Source of the DNA: Xanthomonas sp. DAR 80977
Lineage (GTDB): Bacteria; Pseudomonadota; Gammaproteobacteria; Xanthomonadales; Xanthomonadaceae
Assembly (NCBI RefSeq): GCF_041240605.1
Contig: NZ_CP162487.1
Span: 4,595,001-4,659,000, forward strand
Direction: 5' to 3'
DNA length: 64,000 nucleotides
Both the position numbers and the translations under genes were made by a program. The notes beneath the pieces are model-generated. The model searched no databases and was not told where the DNA came from. It saw only the letters and a program-made list of their open reading frames with translations. How positions within the stretch are numbered: the stretch's first letter is position 1; each line of letters starts with the position of its first letter. This document shows positions 12,192 through 21,326 of this stretch, one piece after another.

Positions 12192-13958
12192 TTACAGCAG
12201 CACGCGGCGCATGTCCGCCAGCACCTGGCTCAGGTAGGTGGTGAAGCGCGCCGCCGCGGCGCCGTCGATGACCCGGTGGTCGTAGCTCAGCGACAGCGGC
12301 AGGAGCAGCTTGGGCGCGAATTCCTTGCCGTTCCACACCGGCTGGATCGCCGACTTGGACACGCCCAGGATCGCCACTTCCGGCGCGTTGACGATCGGCG
12401 TGAACGCGGTGCCGCCGATCCCGCCCAGCGAGCTGATCGAGAAGCAGCCGCCGCTCATCTCGGCCGGGCCGAGCTTGCCGTCGCGCGCCTTCTTGGCCAG
12501 CTCGCCGCTCTCGCGCGCCAGCTCGACCACGCCCTTCTTGTCCACGTCGCGGATCACCGGCACCACCAGCCCGTTCGGGGTGTCGGCGGCGAAGCCGATG
12601 TGGAAGTACTTCTTCAGGGTCAGGTTCTCGCCGGCCGCATCCAGCGAGGCGTTGAAGTCGGGGAACTGCTTCAGCGCCGCGGCGCTGGCCTTGAGCAGGA
12701 AGGCGAGCATGGTCAGCTTGATGCCGGCCTTCTCGTTCTCCTTGTTCAGCGCCACGCGCAGCGCTTCCAGGTCGGTGATGTCGGCCTGCTCGAACTGGGT
12801 GACGTGCGGGATCATCGCCCAGTTGCGCGCCAGGTTGGCGCCGGAGATCTTCTTGATCCGCGACAGCGGCTTGACCTCGACCTCGCCGAACTTGGCGAAG
12901 TCCACCTTCGGCCACGGCAGCAGGTTCAGGCCGTTGCCGCCGCCGGCCGGCGCCGCGCCGCTGCCCGCCGTAGCGGTTGCGCCGCCGGCCAGCGCGGCCT
13001 TGACGTAGCGCTGCACGTCGTCCTTGGTGATGCGGCCGCCGTGCTCGGTGCCGCTGACCTGGAACAGGTCCACGCCCAGTTCGCGCGCGAACACGCGCAC
13101 CGCCGGGCTGGCATAGGGCACCTTCTGCGGCAGCACGCTGTCGGCGTTGAACTCCACCGGCGGGCTGCTCGGGGTGCCGGCCGAGGCGGGCGCCGCGGCC
13201 TTGGCCGGGGCCGCGCCCTGCACCTGCGCGATCTCGCGTTGGGCGAGCTTGTCCGGCGCGGCCGAGGCCGGGACCGGCTCCACCCCGCCGCCGGTCTCGG
13301 CGCTGGCCTGGACCGCGCCCGCGGCCGGCGCATCGGCGTTGGCGCCGGCCACCTCGATCAGCGCCACGACCTTGCCCTCGGACAGGCTGTCGCCGACCTT
13401 GACCTTCAGCTCCTTGACCACGCCGGCCACCGACGAGGGCACTTCCATCGTCGCCTTGTCCGATTCCAGGGTGACCAGGCTCTGGTCCTTCTTCACCGTA
13501 TCGCCGACCGCGACCAGCACCTCGATCACCGGCACGTCGCTGTAGTCGCCGATATCCGGCACGCGCGCCTCGACGATGCCGCCGCCGGCATTCCCTGCCG
13601 GCACCGGCTTGGTCGCCTGCTGCGCGGCCGGCGCCGGCTGGGCCGGCTCCTGCTTGGCCGGCGCTGGCGCGGCCTTGGCCGCTGCCGGAGCCGGTGCGGC
13701 GGCGCTGGCGCCGTCCTCGGCCACTTCGATCAAGGCCACCAGCTTGCCTTCGGACAGGCTGTCGCCGATCTTGACCTTCAGCTCCTTGACCACGCCGGCG
13801 AACGGCGACGGCACTTCCATCGTCGCCTTGTCCGACTCCAGGGTGACCAGGCTCTGGTCCTTCTTCACCGTGTCGCCGACCGCCACCAGCACTTCGATTA
13901 CCGGGACGTCGCTGTAGTCACCGATATCGGGGACAAGTGCTTCCTTGATTTCGGCCAT
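12192..13958 (-). CDS. aceF: Pyruvate dehydrogenase E2, dihydrolipoyl acetyltransferase
   Basis: Transfers the acetyl group from E1 to CoA and forms the complex core. The 588-aa product has two N-terminal lipoyl domains (first modified Lys at residue 44; the second near residue 170) joined by Ala/Pro linkers, a peripheral-subunit binding domain (YASPAVRVFARELGVDL ... GRITKDDV), and a catalytic domain ending with the DHRVIDGA motif. The ATG at 13958 begins MAEIKEALVPDIGDY; the open frame to 14171 upstream is not conserved-looking. No aceE is next to it; the upstream gene is divergent. Confidence 0.95.
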   Translation of the reverse strand: MAEIKEALVPDIGDYSDVPVIEVLVAVGDTVKKDQSLVTLESDKATMEVPSPFAGVVKELKVKIGDSLSEGKLVALIEVAEDGASAAAPAPAAAKAAPAPAKQEPAQPAPAAQQATKPVPAGNAGGGIVEARVPDIGDYSDVPVIEVLVAVGDTVKKDQSLVTLESDKATMEVPSSVAGVVKELKVKVGDSLSEGKVVALIEVAGANADAPAAGAVQASAETGGGVEPVPASAAPDKLAQREIAQVQGAAPAKAAAPASAGTPSSPPVEFNADSVLPQKVPYASPAVRVFARELGVDLFQVSGTEHGGRITKDDVQRYVKAALAGGATATAGSGAAPAGGGNGLNLLPWPKVDFAKFGEVEVKPLSRIKKISGANLARNWAMIPHVTQFEQADITDLEALRVALNKENEKAGIKLTMLAFLLKASAAALKQFPDFNASLDAAGENLTLKKYFHIGFAADTPNGLVVPVIRDVDKKGVVELARESGELAKKARDGKLGPAEMSGGCFSISSLGGIGGTAFTPIVNAPEVAILGVSKSAIQPVWNGKEFAPKLLLPLSLSYDHRVIDGAAAARFTTYLSQVLADMRRVLL

Positions 13959-14203
13959 GCGGGCAACTCCGGCAACTAATGAGGGGGAAACCCCTATTGT
14001 GGCGGCCCGCAGCCGCAGCGCCAACCTTTGCCGGGCAAAAAAACCCGCAGCGGCCGCGCCGCGGCGCCGAGAAGCGCCTGCATGCGGCGTTCGCGGCGGA
14101 CTGTACGCCGGCGCATTGTCCCGCGGCCAACGCCGGGCCAGGCGGCGCATCGCCTTCACGGGCGGGCGCATAGGATGCGCCGCACCTCGATCGGAGTGCC
14201 GCC

Positions 14204-14962
14204 ATGCGTGTGTTCGTGCTGTTGATGTCGTTGGCGATGCCGCTGGTTGCCTGGTTCTCGCAGCGCGGCGCGTTCGGCCCGACCAATGGCGCGATCTCCG
14301 ACCGCTACCCGACCCTGGTCGTCGCCGCCGGCTACGCGTTCGCGATCTGGGGGCCGATCTTTTTGCTCGACCTGGCCTTCGGCCTGTGGCAGCTGTCGCC
14401 GCGGCGCCGGCGCCACGGCGCGCTGGCGCAGGTGCGGCTGCCGGCGGCGCTGGGCTTCGGCCTCACCGCGCTGTGGATGCCGGTGTTCTCGCAGCAGCAC
14501 TTCCTGCTGGCGCTGGCGGTGATCTGGGCGGCGCTGGCCTGCCTGGCGCTGGCCGCGCTGCGCCTGTCGCGCGATGCGCACGCCGAGCCATGGCAGGCGC
14601 TGTGGGCGTGGCTGCCGCTGTCGCTGCACGCCGGCTGGCTGTCGCTGGCCGCGTTCCTGAACACCGCGCAGGTGATCGTCGCCTACCAGTGGCTGTCCAC
14701 CACGCACATGCTGCCGTGGAGCCTGGTGCTGTTCGCGCTGGCCGGCGCGCTGCTGCTCGGCCTGAACCGGGCGATGCGCGGCAACCTGGCCTATGTCGCG
14801 GCGGCGCTGTGGGCGCTGGCCGCGGTCTACGTCAAGCAGGCCGGCAGCGGCCTGGACGGTGCGCGCAGCGCGGCCTGGGTGGCGCTGGCGCTGGCCGCGG
14901 CGCTGCTGGTGCAGACGCTGTGGCTGCGGTTGCGCGCGCCGTCGCCGCGCGCATTGCCCTGA
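14204..14962 (+). CDS. TspO/MBR-like multi-spanning membrane protein
   Basis: The 252-aa product has about seven hydrophobic helices, rich in Trp. Features such as YAFAIWGPIFLLDL and WLPLSLHAGWLSLAAFLNTA resemble the longer tryptophan-rich TspO-related proteins, which bind tetrapyrroles or hydrophobic ligands in some members. Function here is not known. The gene is divergent from aceF and converges with the DNA glycosylase gene, whose stop is 6 bp away. Assignment is from motif resemblance only. Confidence 0.6.
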   Translation: MRVFVLLMSLAMPLVAWFSQRGAFGPTNGAISDRYPTLVVAAGYAFAIWGPIFLLDLAFGLWQLSPRRRRHGALAQVRLPAALGFGLTALWMPVFSQQHFLLALAVIWAALACLALAALRLSRDAHAEPWQALWAWLPLSLHAGWLSLAAFLNTAQVIVAYQWLSTTHMLPWSLVLFALAGALLLGLNRAMRGNLAYVAAALWALAAVYVKQAGSGLDGARSAAWVALALAAALLVQTLWLRLRAPSPRALP

Positions 14963-14968
14963 TCCGGG

Positions 14969-15496
14969 CTAGGTGGGCGCTGGCGTGAGCCAGACCTGCA
15001 GCGGCGCCCACGCCTGCTGCAGCCGCGCCAGCGAGAACGCGGCATTGGCCGGGCTGGTCGACGGCAGTGCCAGCACCGCCAGCGGCGGCGCGCGCAGCGC
15101 CAGCTGCGGCTGCACGAAACGCGCGAACGCCTGCGCCGCCGCGGCGCCGTTGCAGGCGATCGCGCGCAACTGCGGCAACTGCGCGATGCGCGCGGGCAGG
15201 GGATTGGGCACTTCGCTGCCGCGCACGATCGCCGTGTCCAGGCTGCCGCTGCGCCGGCACTGGCCGATCACGTCCCACAGGCCCGCGCCGCAGGCCTGCA
15301 TGGCCTGCAGGCGCGCGTCGTAGTCCAGCAGCGGATCGAAGCCGCACAACGCGCCCAGCAACGGCCACAAGCGGTTGCGCGGATGCGCGTAGTAGCGCGC
15401 GTGCTGCAGCGACATCGCACCGGGCATGGAGCCGAGAATCAGCACCCGGCAATCGTCGCGAATCTGCGCAGGCAAACCCTGCAACACGTCCTGCAT
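14969..15496 (-). CDS. Hypoxanthine-DNA (deoxyinosine) glycosylase family protein
   Basis: Predicted base-excision repair enzyme of the uracil-DNA glycosylase superfamily. The 175-aa product has the N-terminal motif LILGSMPGAMSL followed by YYAHPRNRLWPLL, the active-site pattern of the small deoxyinosine glycosylases, and a C-terminal LPSTSPAN motif equivalent to the HPSPLS-type loop. I chose the ATG at 15496; a GTG at 15502 is possible, and neither has a clear ribosome binding site. It converges with the TspO-like gene. Confidence 0.8.
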   Translation of the reverse strand: MQDVLQGLPAQIRDDCRVLILGSMPGAMSLQHARYYAHPRNRLWPLLGALCGFDPLLDYDARLQAMQACGAGLWDVIGQCRRSGSLDTAIVRGSEVPNPLPARIAQLPQLRAIACNGAAAAQAFARFVQPQLALRAPPLAVLALPSTSPANAAFSLARLQQAWAPLQVWLTPAPT

Positions 15497-15684
15497 CGTC
15501 ACGCCGCGCGCATGTGGGTGAATGTCGCCAAGCCTTAAAACCTCGTTATTTCAAGCGTCGAAAGCGTGTGCCTGAACAATGCCTGCATCCGCTTGGCCGG
15601 GGTCGGCATCGATTCATCTTCTCATCGATACGGTGTGCGCGCCCACTCCTGTGGCCCCACAAAAAAAAGATTGAGGAGATTCCC

Positions 15685-16317
15685 ATGCGGTCCATTCAAA
15701 TGCTGAGCCTGGCTGTCGTTTCCGCCCTTGCGTTCGCGCCCGCCGCGTTCGCGCAGGATGGCGACACCGCATCCGGCAAGCGCTTTTCCGTCGTCGGCAG
15801 CGCGACCCTGCTCGACCCCCATTCCAAGCCGGCCAACGGCCTCGACGTCGACGGCGGCCCGGCGCCGACCATCAGCGCCAGCTGGCTGATCAACGACAAC
15901 TGGGCAGTGGAGCTGTGGGGCGCGGCCGACAAGTTCAACCACCGCGTCAACGCCAGCGGCGTGGGCAAGGTCGGCACCGTCGAGCAGCAGCCGATCGCGC
16001 TCAGCGGCCAGTACCACTTCGGCCAGGCGGACAATGTGTTCCGTCCGTTCGTCGGCGTCGGCTACTACGAGTCGAACTTCAGCAACGAGAAGATCGATGG
16101 CCTGTCGGCCAGCGGCCAGCACGTGGGCCTGGACACCGCCAAGGGTGCGATCGGCACCGTCGGCGTGGACATGAACATCAACTCGACCTGGTTCGCCCGT
16201 GCCGATGCGCGCTACATGCATTCGCGTCCGGAAGTGCAGGTCGGCGGCAGCGGCACCGGCCAGGACCTGAAGCTGGATCCGTGGCTGGTCAGCTTCGGCG
16301 TCGGCGCGCGCTTCTAA
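15685..16317 (+). CDS. ompW: OmpW family outer-membrane protein
   Basis: An eight-stranded barrel predicted to form a narrow hydrophobic channel. The 210-aa product has a signal peptide cleaved after AFA-QDG (about residue 23), barrel strands with FRPFVGVGYYES and WFARADARYM, and a C-terminal GVGARF ending in Phe. The ATG at 15685 has GGAG 6 nt upstream. Before it lies a run of nine A residues in a 188-bp leader region. A terminator follows, so it is a single-gene unit. Confidence 0.9.
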   Translation: MRSIQMLSLAVVSALAFAPAAFAQDGDTASGKRFSVVGSATLLDPHSKPANGLDVDGGPAPTISASWLINDNWAVELWGAADKFNHRVNASGVGKVGTVEQQPIALSGQYHFGQADNVFRPFVGVGYYESNFSNEKIDGLSASGQHVGLDTAKGAIGTVGVDMNINSTWFARADARYMHSRPEVQVGGSGTGQDLKLDPWLVSFGVGARF

Positions 16318-16341
16318 GCGCGCCCGCTCCGCGTCACCCGC

Positions 16342-16369
16342 AAACGGGCCTTCGGGCCCGTTTGCTTTT
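16342..16369 (+). terminator. Rho-independent terminator of ompW
   Basis: The stem AAACGGGCC/GGCCCGTTT with a TTC-containing loop is followed by GCTTTTG. It lies 24 nt past the ompW stop codon, between convergent genes. Confidence 0.85.
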
Positions 16370-16399
16370 GTGCTGCCGCACACCCGCGATCGTCCGCGC

Positions 16400-16963
16400 T
16401 CAACGCGGCGAACGGTCGTAGCCGCGGTAGCGATCGAAGCGGCGCACGCGGCGCCGCAGCAGCCACGCGTACGCGCAGGCGTAGCCGAGCAGCAAGGCCG
16501 CGGCCGCGAGCAGGCTGGCGTGGCTCATCCAGCCCTGCGCCGGCCACGCCGCGCCCTCGCCCATGCTGCGCCAGCCCTGTACCAGGCCGGCGCCGATGCG
16601 CGCCACCACCAGCAGCGTCAGGGCCAGCACCAGCCACAGGTTCGGCGTGTAGTACAGGCCCTGCGGCAGCGGCTCGAACCGGCTCAGCCAGATGCCCAGC
16701 GCGCCCAGGCCCAGGCCCGCCACCCAGCCGATGCAGGCATGCAGCGCGGCGTCGGGCCACCAGTGCGATGCGATCAGCGCGAAACCCAGCAGCAGCGCAC
16801 TGGACACCAGCGCCGACCAGAACTGCACGCCGGCCAGCCATGCCCGCGCCTGGCGCCGCGAGGTACCGTAGCGGAAGCGCTGCAGCAGCGACAGCGGCAA
16901 CAGCACCGCGGTCACCGCCAGCGCGATCACGATCGCCAGGGGAATGGCCAGCAGCAGCGGCAT
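16400..16963 (-). CDS. Inner-membrane protein of unknown function
   Basis: The 187-aa product has about five to six hydrophobic segments and an Arg-rich C-terminal tail (RRRVRRFDRYRGYDRSPR). The ATG at 16963 lies only 13 bp beyond the metQ stop codon on the same strand, so it may be the last gene of the met transcript. The Pro-rich loop LPQGLYYTPNL resembles the DUF1453 membrane family, but this is from memory and not certain. No catalytic motif is visible. Confidence 0.65.
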   Translation of the reverse strand: MPLLLAIPLAIVIALAVTAVLLPLSLLQRFRYGTSRRQARAWLAGVQFWSALVSSALLLGFALIASHWWPDAALHACIGWVAGLGLGALGIWLSRFEPLPQGLYYTPNLWLVLALTLLVVARIGAGLVQGWRSMGEGAAWPAQGWMSHASLLAAAALLLGYACAYAWLLRRRVRRFDRYRGYDRSPR

Positions 16964-16976
16964 GCGCGGGCTTCGC

Positions 16977-17780
16977 TCAGAACGCCGGCAACACCGCGCC
17001 CTGGTACTTGCGCTCGATGAAGGCCTTGACCTCGGGACTGGTCAGCGCCTTGGCCAGTTTCTGCACGCGCGGGTCGTCCTTGTTGTCGGCGCGCGCGACC
17101 AGGAAGTTCACGTACGGCGAGTCCTTGCTCTCGATCGCCAGCGCGTCGCGCGTCGGATTGAGCCCGGCGTCGAGCGCGTAGTTGGTGTTGATCAGCGCCA
17201 GGTCGACCTGGTCCAGCACCCGCGGCAGCATCGCCGAATCCAGCTCGCGGAACTTCAGCTGCTTCGGGTTGGCGACGATGTCGCGCTGGGTGGACAGGGC
17301 GTTGCCCGGATCCTTGAGCTTGATGACCCCGGCCTTGTCGAGCAGGATCAGCGCGCGGCTGTTGTTGCTGGGATCGTTGGGAATCACCACGTCGGCGCCC
17401 TGCGGCAGCTCGGCCAGCGACTTGAAGCGGCGCGAATAGGCGCCGAACGGCTCGATGTGCACGCCGATCACGGTGACCAGGGCGCTCTTGCGATCGCGGT
17501 TGTAGGCGTCCAGGTACGGCTCGGTCTGGAAGTAGTTCACGTCGATCTGCTTCTGCACCACCTGGTCGTTGGGCTGCACGTAGTCGTTGAACACGCGCAC
17601 GTCCAGGGTGAGGCCCTGCTTGGCCAGCAGCGGCTTGACCACCTCCAGGATCTCCGCGTGCGGCACCGCGGTGGCGGCGACGCTGAGCCGCGCGGTGTCG
17701 GTACCGGAGGTGGACTTGCCGCAGGCGGCCAGGGCCAGCACGGCGGTGGCGAGCAGCAGACGAAGCGGGAGTTTGTTCAT
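16977..17780 (-). CDS. metQ: Methionine-binding lipoprotein of the MetNIQ importer
   Basis: Delivers D- and L-methionine to MetNI. The 267-aa product has a lipoprotein signal ending LALAAC (Cys at about residue 20) and the NlpA-type fold: VAATAVPHAEILE, VNYFQTEPYLDAYN, VIPNDPSNNSRAL and LINTNYA are characteristic. It follows metN and metI on the minus strand but is separated from metI by 192 bp containing a REP palindrome, an arrangement that could uncouple its expression from the transporter. Confidence 0.95.
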   Translation of the reverse strand: MNKLPLRLLLATAVLALAACGKSTSGTDTARLSVAATAVPHAEILEVVKPLLAKQGLTLDVRVFNDYVQPNDQVVQKQIDVNYFQTEPYLDAYNRDRKSALVTVIGVHIEPFGAYSRRFKSLAELPQGADVVIPNDPSNNSRALILLDKAGVIKLKDPGNALSTQRDIVANPKQLKFRELDSAMLPRVLDQVDLALINTNYALDAGLNPTRDALAIESKDSPYVNFLVARADNKDDPRVQKLAKALTSPEVKAFIERKYQGAVLPAF

Positions 17781-17881
17781 GGGCGGGAATCCGGAAACGT
17801 GGGAGAAGAATGGGCGGGCGGCGCTGCGAGCAAGCTAGCAGACCCGGCCGCGATGTGCGGCGAAAGGCCCGCCCGGCTTTT

Positions 17882-17948
17882 TGTAGGAGCGGCTTCAGCC
17901 GCGACCGGGATTACCGGTGAAGCGGTCGCGGCTGAAGCCGCTCCTACA
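17882..17948. repeat. REP-type palindrome between metI and metQ
   Basis: TGTAGGAGCGGCTTCAGCCG and its exact complement face each other with a short CGACCGGGATTACCGGTGAA-type centre. The element matches the family at 36980-37079, 42781-43258, 50697-50765, 53027-53290 and 54427-54505. It starts with GTAG, as REPs linked to RAYT transposases do. Confidence 0.9.
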
Positions 17949-17972
17949 GAGGCGCGATACGGGCGATGCGGC

Positions 17973-18668
17973 TCAGCGCCGGCTGTAATGCGCGACCAGG
18001 CGATCGCCGAGCATCTGCAGCCCCTGCACCAGCAGCAGCAGCACCACCACGGTGATCAGCGCCACGTCGGCGTGCGAGCGCTGGTAGCCGTCGCGGTAGG
18101 CCAGGTCGCCGAGGCCGCCGGAACCGATCGCGCCGCCCATCGCGGTGAAGCCGATCAGCGCGATGGTGGTCACCGTCGCGCCGGCGATCAGCCCGGGCCG
18201 CGCCTCCGGCAGCAGCACCCGGGTCACCAGCTGCCAGGTGGTCGCGCCCATCGCCAGGCTGGCCTCGACCACGCCGCGGTCCACTTCGCGCAGCGCCGTC
18301 TCCACCAGCCGCGCGTAGAACGGCGCGGCCCCCACCACCAGCGGCAGGATCGCGCCGCGCACGCCCAGCGAGGTGCCCATCGCCCACAGCGTCAGCGGGA
18401 TCATCGCGATCATCAGGATGATGAAGGGCACCGAGCGCAGCACGTTGATCGCCAGCGCCAGGCTGCCGTACAGCAGCGGCCGCTGGTGGGTCTGGCGCGG
18501 CCCGGTCAGGAACAGCAGCACGCCCAGCGGCAGGCCGATCAGCAGGGTCAGCGGCAGCGAGCCGCCGAGCATCAGCAGCGTGTCCAGCGTGGCGTTGCCG
18601 ATCTCGGCCCATTTGCCGGCGTCGAGATTGCGGAAGAAGCCGCCGGCGGCGGTGGCGAACGCGGTCAT
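17973..18668 (-). CDS. metI: Methionine ABC transporter permease
   Basis: The membrane component of MetNIQ. The 231-aa product has about five membrane helices and the MetI-type EAA loop ([26 protein letters not shown]). The ATG at 18668 overlaps the metN stop codon in an ATGA arrangement, so translation is coupled to metN. The N-terminal start [12 protein letters not shown] is short of a longer open frame that runs out of frame into metN. Confidence 0.95.
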   Translation of the reverse strand: MTAFATAAGGFFRNLDAGKWAEIGNATLDTLLMLGGSLPLTLLIGLPLGVLLFLTGPRQTHQRPLLYGSLALAINVLRSVPFIILMIAMIPLTLWAMGTSLGVRGAILPLVVGAAPFYARLVETALREVDRGVVEASLAMGATTWQLVTRVLLPEARPGLIAGATVTTIALIGFTAMGGAIGSGGLGDLAYRDGYQRSHADVALITVVVLLLLVQGLQMLGDRLVAHYSRR

Positions 18669-19672
18669 CGGCGCAGTTCCTCGACATGCACGCCGGCAGC
18701 GACGAACCCGGCCTGCGCCGCGTCCAGGTCGCCGCCGACCAGGGCCACGGTCAGCTGGCCGTACGGGGTGTCCTTGATCCGGTCGATGCGCCCGGACAGG
18801 ATGTTGTAGTCCACCGCGGTCTCGCGCGCGATGCGCCCGAGCAGCGGCGCGTAGGTGTCGCCGCCGAGGAAGGTCAGGCGCAGGATGCGCCCGTCCACCA
18901 CGGCGAAGTCGCGGTGCAGTTCGCCCGCGTCGACATGTTCGGCCTCGGACACGAAGCGGCGCGTGGTCGGATGGCGCGGGTGCAGGAACACCTCGGTGAC
19001 CGGCCCGCTCTCGACCAGATGCCCGGCATCGAGCACCGCCACGCGGTCGCAGACGCGGCGGATCACGTCCATCTCGTGGGTGATCAGCACGATGGTCAGG
19101 CCCAGCTCGCGGTTGATCTGCGCCAGCAGGCTCAGCACCGAGGCGGTGGTCTGCGGATCCAGCGCGCTGGTGGCCTCGTCGCACAGCAGGATCTGCGGCC
19201 CGGTGGCCAGCGCGCGGGCGATGCCGACGCGCTGCTTCTGCCCGCCCGACAGCTGCGCCGGATACTTGGTGGCGTGCTCGGCCAGGCCGACCCGGGCCAG
19301 CAGCTCGGCCACCCGCGCGTCGATCTGCGCGCGCGGGGTGCCGGCCAGTTCCAGCGGGAAGGCGACATTGCCGGCCACCGTGCGCGAGGACAGCAGGTTG
19401 AAGTGCTGGAAGATCATGCCGATGCGCCGGCGCAGCGTGCGCAGCCCGGCGCGGTCCAGCGCGGTGACGTCCTCGCCGCCGATCAGCAGGCGCCCGCCGC
19501 TGGGCTCCTCCAGCCGGTTGATCAGGCGGATCAGGGTGGACTTGCCGGCGCCGGAATGGCCGATGATGCCGAACACCTCGCCGGCACGGATCTCCAGGTC
19601 GAGCGGATGCAAGGCCACGACGGCCTGGCCGGCGACGGAGTAGGACTTGTGCAGGTGCTCGAACTGGATCAA
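18665..19672 (-). CDS. metN: Methionine ABC transporter ATP-binding protein
   Basis: The ATPase of MetNIQ. The 335-aa product has Walker [10 protein letters not shown], the signature LSGGQKQR, Walker [13 protein letters not shown] and the switch His in LITHEMD. The C-terminal 90 residues form the ACT-like methionine-sensing domain ([16 protein letters not shown] ...) that mediates transinhibition. The best start is a TTG at 19672 ([11 protein letters not shown]), with no ATG upstream in frame and no strong ribosome binding site; the start is therefore less certain than the gene. Confidence 0.93.
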   Translation of the reverse strand: MIQFEHLHKSYSVAGQAVVALHPLDLEIRAGEVFGIIGHSGAGKSTLIRLINRLEEPSGGRLLIGGEDVTALDRAGLRTLRRRIGMIFQHFNLLSSRTVAGNVAFPLELAGTPRAQIDARVAELLARVGLAEHATKYPAQLSGGQKQRVGIARALATGPQILLCDEATSALDPQTTASVLSLLAQINRELGLTIVLITHEMDVIRRVCDRVAVLDAGHLVESGPVTEVFLHPRHPTTRRFVSEAEHVDAGELHRDFAVVDGRILRLTFLGGDTYAPLLGRIARETAVDYNILSGRIDRIKDTPYGQLTVALVGGDLDAAQAGFVAAGVHVEELRR

Positions 19673-19774
19673 CGCGCGGGGACCGGCAGCGGAAGGGGGG
19701 GCGCAAAGCCTAGCAGGCCAAGGTTGCGCGCGTTATTCCATTCGATTCTAACGCTTGCGCCGGCGCGGCCGCCG

Positions 19775-20671
19775 CTAAGGGTGAACTTGCGGCGGCGGAC
19801 GCACGGTGGCGCGGACCCGCTCGCGATGCAGCAGGTACAGCCCGCTGGCGACGATGATCGCCGCGCCCAGCCAGGTCCAGGCGTCGGGCAGCTTGCGCCA
19901 CAGCAGCCAGTCCCACGGGATCACCCAGATCAGGCCGCTGTACTCCAGCGGCGCGATCAGCGAGGCGTCGCCGCGGCGGAACGCCTGGGTCAGGGCCACC
20001 TGCCCCAGCGCCCCGGCCAGGCCCAGCGTGGCGATCCAGCCGGCATCGGCCAGGCGCAGCGGGATCCAGGCCGGCAGCGCCAGCGCGCCGGCGCCCAGCG
20101 CCATGATCAGCAGGAACCAGACCACCAGCGACTGCGGCGTATCGGTGCGCGCCAGCAGGCTGACCAGCACCGCCGCGACCGCGTAGGCGGTGGCCGCCAG
20201 CAGCACCATCAACCCCGGCAGCGAGACGAAGCCGCCCACGCCCGGGCGCAGCACCACCAGCACCCCGACCAGGCCGAGGCCGATCGCGGCCCAGCGCCGC
20301 GGGCCGACCTGCTCGCCCAGCAACGGCACCGACAGCGCCGCCACCAGCAGCGGGGCGACGAAGTAGATCGTGTACGCGGTGGACAGCGGCAGGCTGCGCA
20401 GCGCCCAGGCGAAGCAGCCGATCATCGCGATGCCGAGCACGCCGCGCAGCAGGTGCAGGCTCCAGCGCACCGGCACGATCGAGCGCGGGCCGGCGGTGGC
20501 CAGCACCCACAGCAACACGAACGGCAGCGAAGCGCCGCCGCGCAGGGTGGCGACCTGCAGCGCCGGATAGTGCGCGGCCAGCATCTTCATCGCCGCATCC
20601 ATCAGCGCGAAGCAGGCGACCGCCGCGACCATCCAGGCGGCGGCCGCGGTGTTGGAACGTGAGGTGGGCAT
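19775..20671 (-). CDS. EamA/DMT-family transporter, probable exporter
   Basis: The 298-aa product has ten predicted membrane helices in two EamA repeats. The first repeat includes WMVAAVACFALMDAAMK and the second AAIGLGLVGVLVVLRPGV, and the segment APLEYSGLIWVIPWDWLLW precedes the last helices. Proteins of this family export amino acids or other small metabolites; the substrate cannot be told. The ATG at 20671 lies 107 bp from the divergent yajQ start. Confidence 0.85.
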   Translation of the reverse strand: MPTSRSNTAAAAWMVAAVACFALMDAAMKMLAAHYPALQVATLRGGASLPFVLLWVLATAGPRSIVPVRWSLHLLRGVLGIAMIGCFAWALRSLPLSTAYTIYFVAPLLVAALSVPLLGEQVGPRRWAAIGLGLVGVLVVLRPGVGGFVSLPGLMVLLAATAYAVAAVLVSLLARTDTPQSLVVWFLLIMALGAGALALPAWIPLRLADAGWIATLGLAGALGQVALTQAFRRGDASLIAPLEYSGLIWVIPWDWLLWRKLPDAWTWLGAAIIVASGLYLLHRERVRATVRPPPQVHP

Positions 20672-20778
20672 CGCAGGATTATCGCCGCGATCGGCGGCGG
20701 CGCCCAGCGACGCGCCCGCAGCGGCAGCGGCCTTGCGTCCGGATCGGTAGGATATGCGGTCTTTCCCGAGGAACTGCC

Positions 20779-21261
20779 ATGCCTTCCTTCGACGTCGTCT
20801 CCGAAATCGACAAGCACGAACTGACCAATGCCATCGACCAGGCGAACCGCGAGCTGTCGACCCGCTTCGACTTCAAGGGCGTGGAGGCCCGCTTCGAACT
20901 CGACGACCAGGTCATCAACCAGGCGGCGCCCAGCGACTTCCAGGTCAAGCAGATGACCGACATCCTGCGCGCGCGGCTGATCGCCCGCGGCATCGACGTG
21001 CGCTGCCTGGAATTCGGCGACTTGGAGACCAACCTGGCCGGCGCGCGGCAGAAGGTCACGGTCAAGCAGGGCATCGAGCAGAAGCTCGCCAAGAAGATCG
21101 TCGCCGCGATCAAGGACGCCAAGCTGAAGGTGGAAGCGCAGATCAACGGCGACAAGCTGCGCATCAGCGGCAAGAAGCGCGACGACCTGCAGGACGTGAT
21201 GGCGCTGCTGAAGAAGAGCGATTTCGAGCTGCCGCTGCAGTTCGAGAATTTCCGCGACTGA
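20779..21261 (+). CDS. yajQ: YajQ-family nucleotide-binding protein (cyclic-di-GMP effector family)
   Basis: The 160-aa product is the complete YajQ fold: MPSFDVVSEIDKHELTNAID, RFDFKGV, the FQVKQMTDILRARL segment, and the C-terminal DDLQDVMALLKKSDFELPLQF. In Xanthomonas campestris the homologous YajQ protein binds cyclic-di-GMP and works with a LysR-type regulator in virulence control (An and co-workers). The ATG at 20779 has GAGGAA upstream. A single-gene unit on the plus strand. Confidence 0.93.
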   Translation: MPSFDVVSEIDKHELTNAIDQANRELSTRFDFKGVEARFELDDQVINQAAPSDFQVKQMTDILRARLIARGIDVRCLEFGDLETNLAGARQKVTVKQGIEQKLAKKIVAAIKDAKLKVEAQINGDKLRISGKKRDDLQDVMALLKKSDFELPLQFENFRD

Positions 21262-21326
21262 GCGGACGCCGCCGCCTGCGACGGACCGTCGCGGCGGCGG
21301 CACTGCCGCCGCCGCGATCGCGCACG

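Noticed and set aside
17973-19706. A fused MetN-MetI frame of 577 aa
   Set aside because: The first part is a wrong-frame reading of metN; MetI begins at 18668 by an ATGA overlap.
19673-19774. S-adenosylmethionine riboswitch upstream of metN
   Set aside because: The region is about 100 bp with no recognisable aptamer stems or terminator switch.
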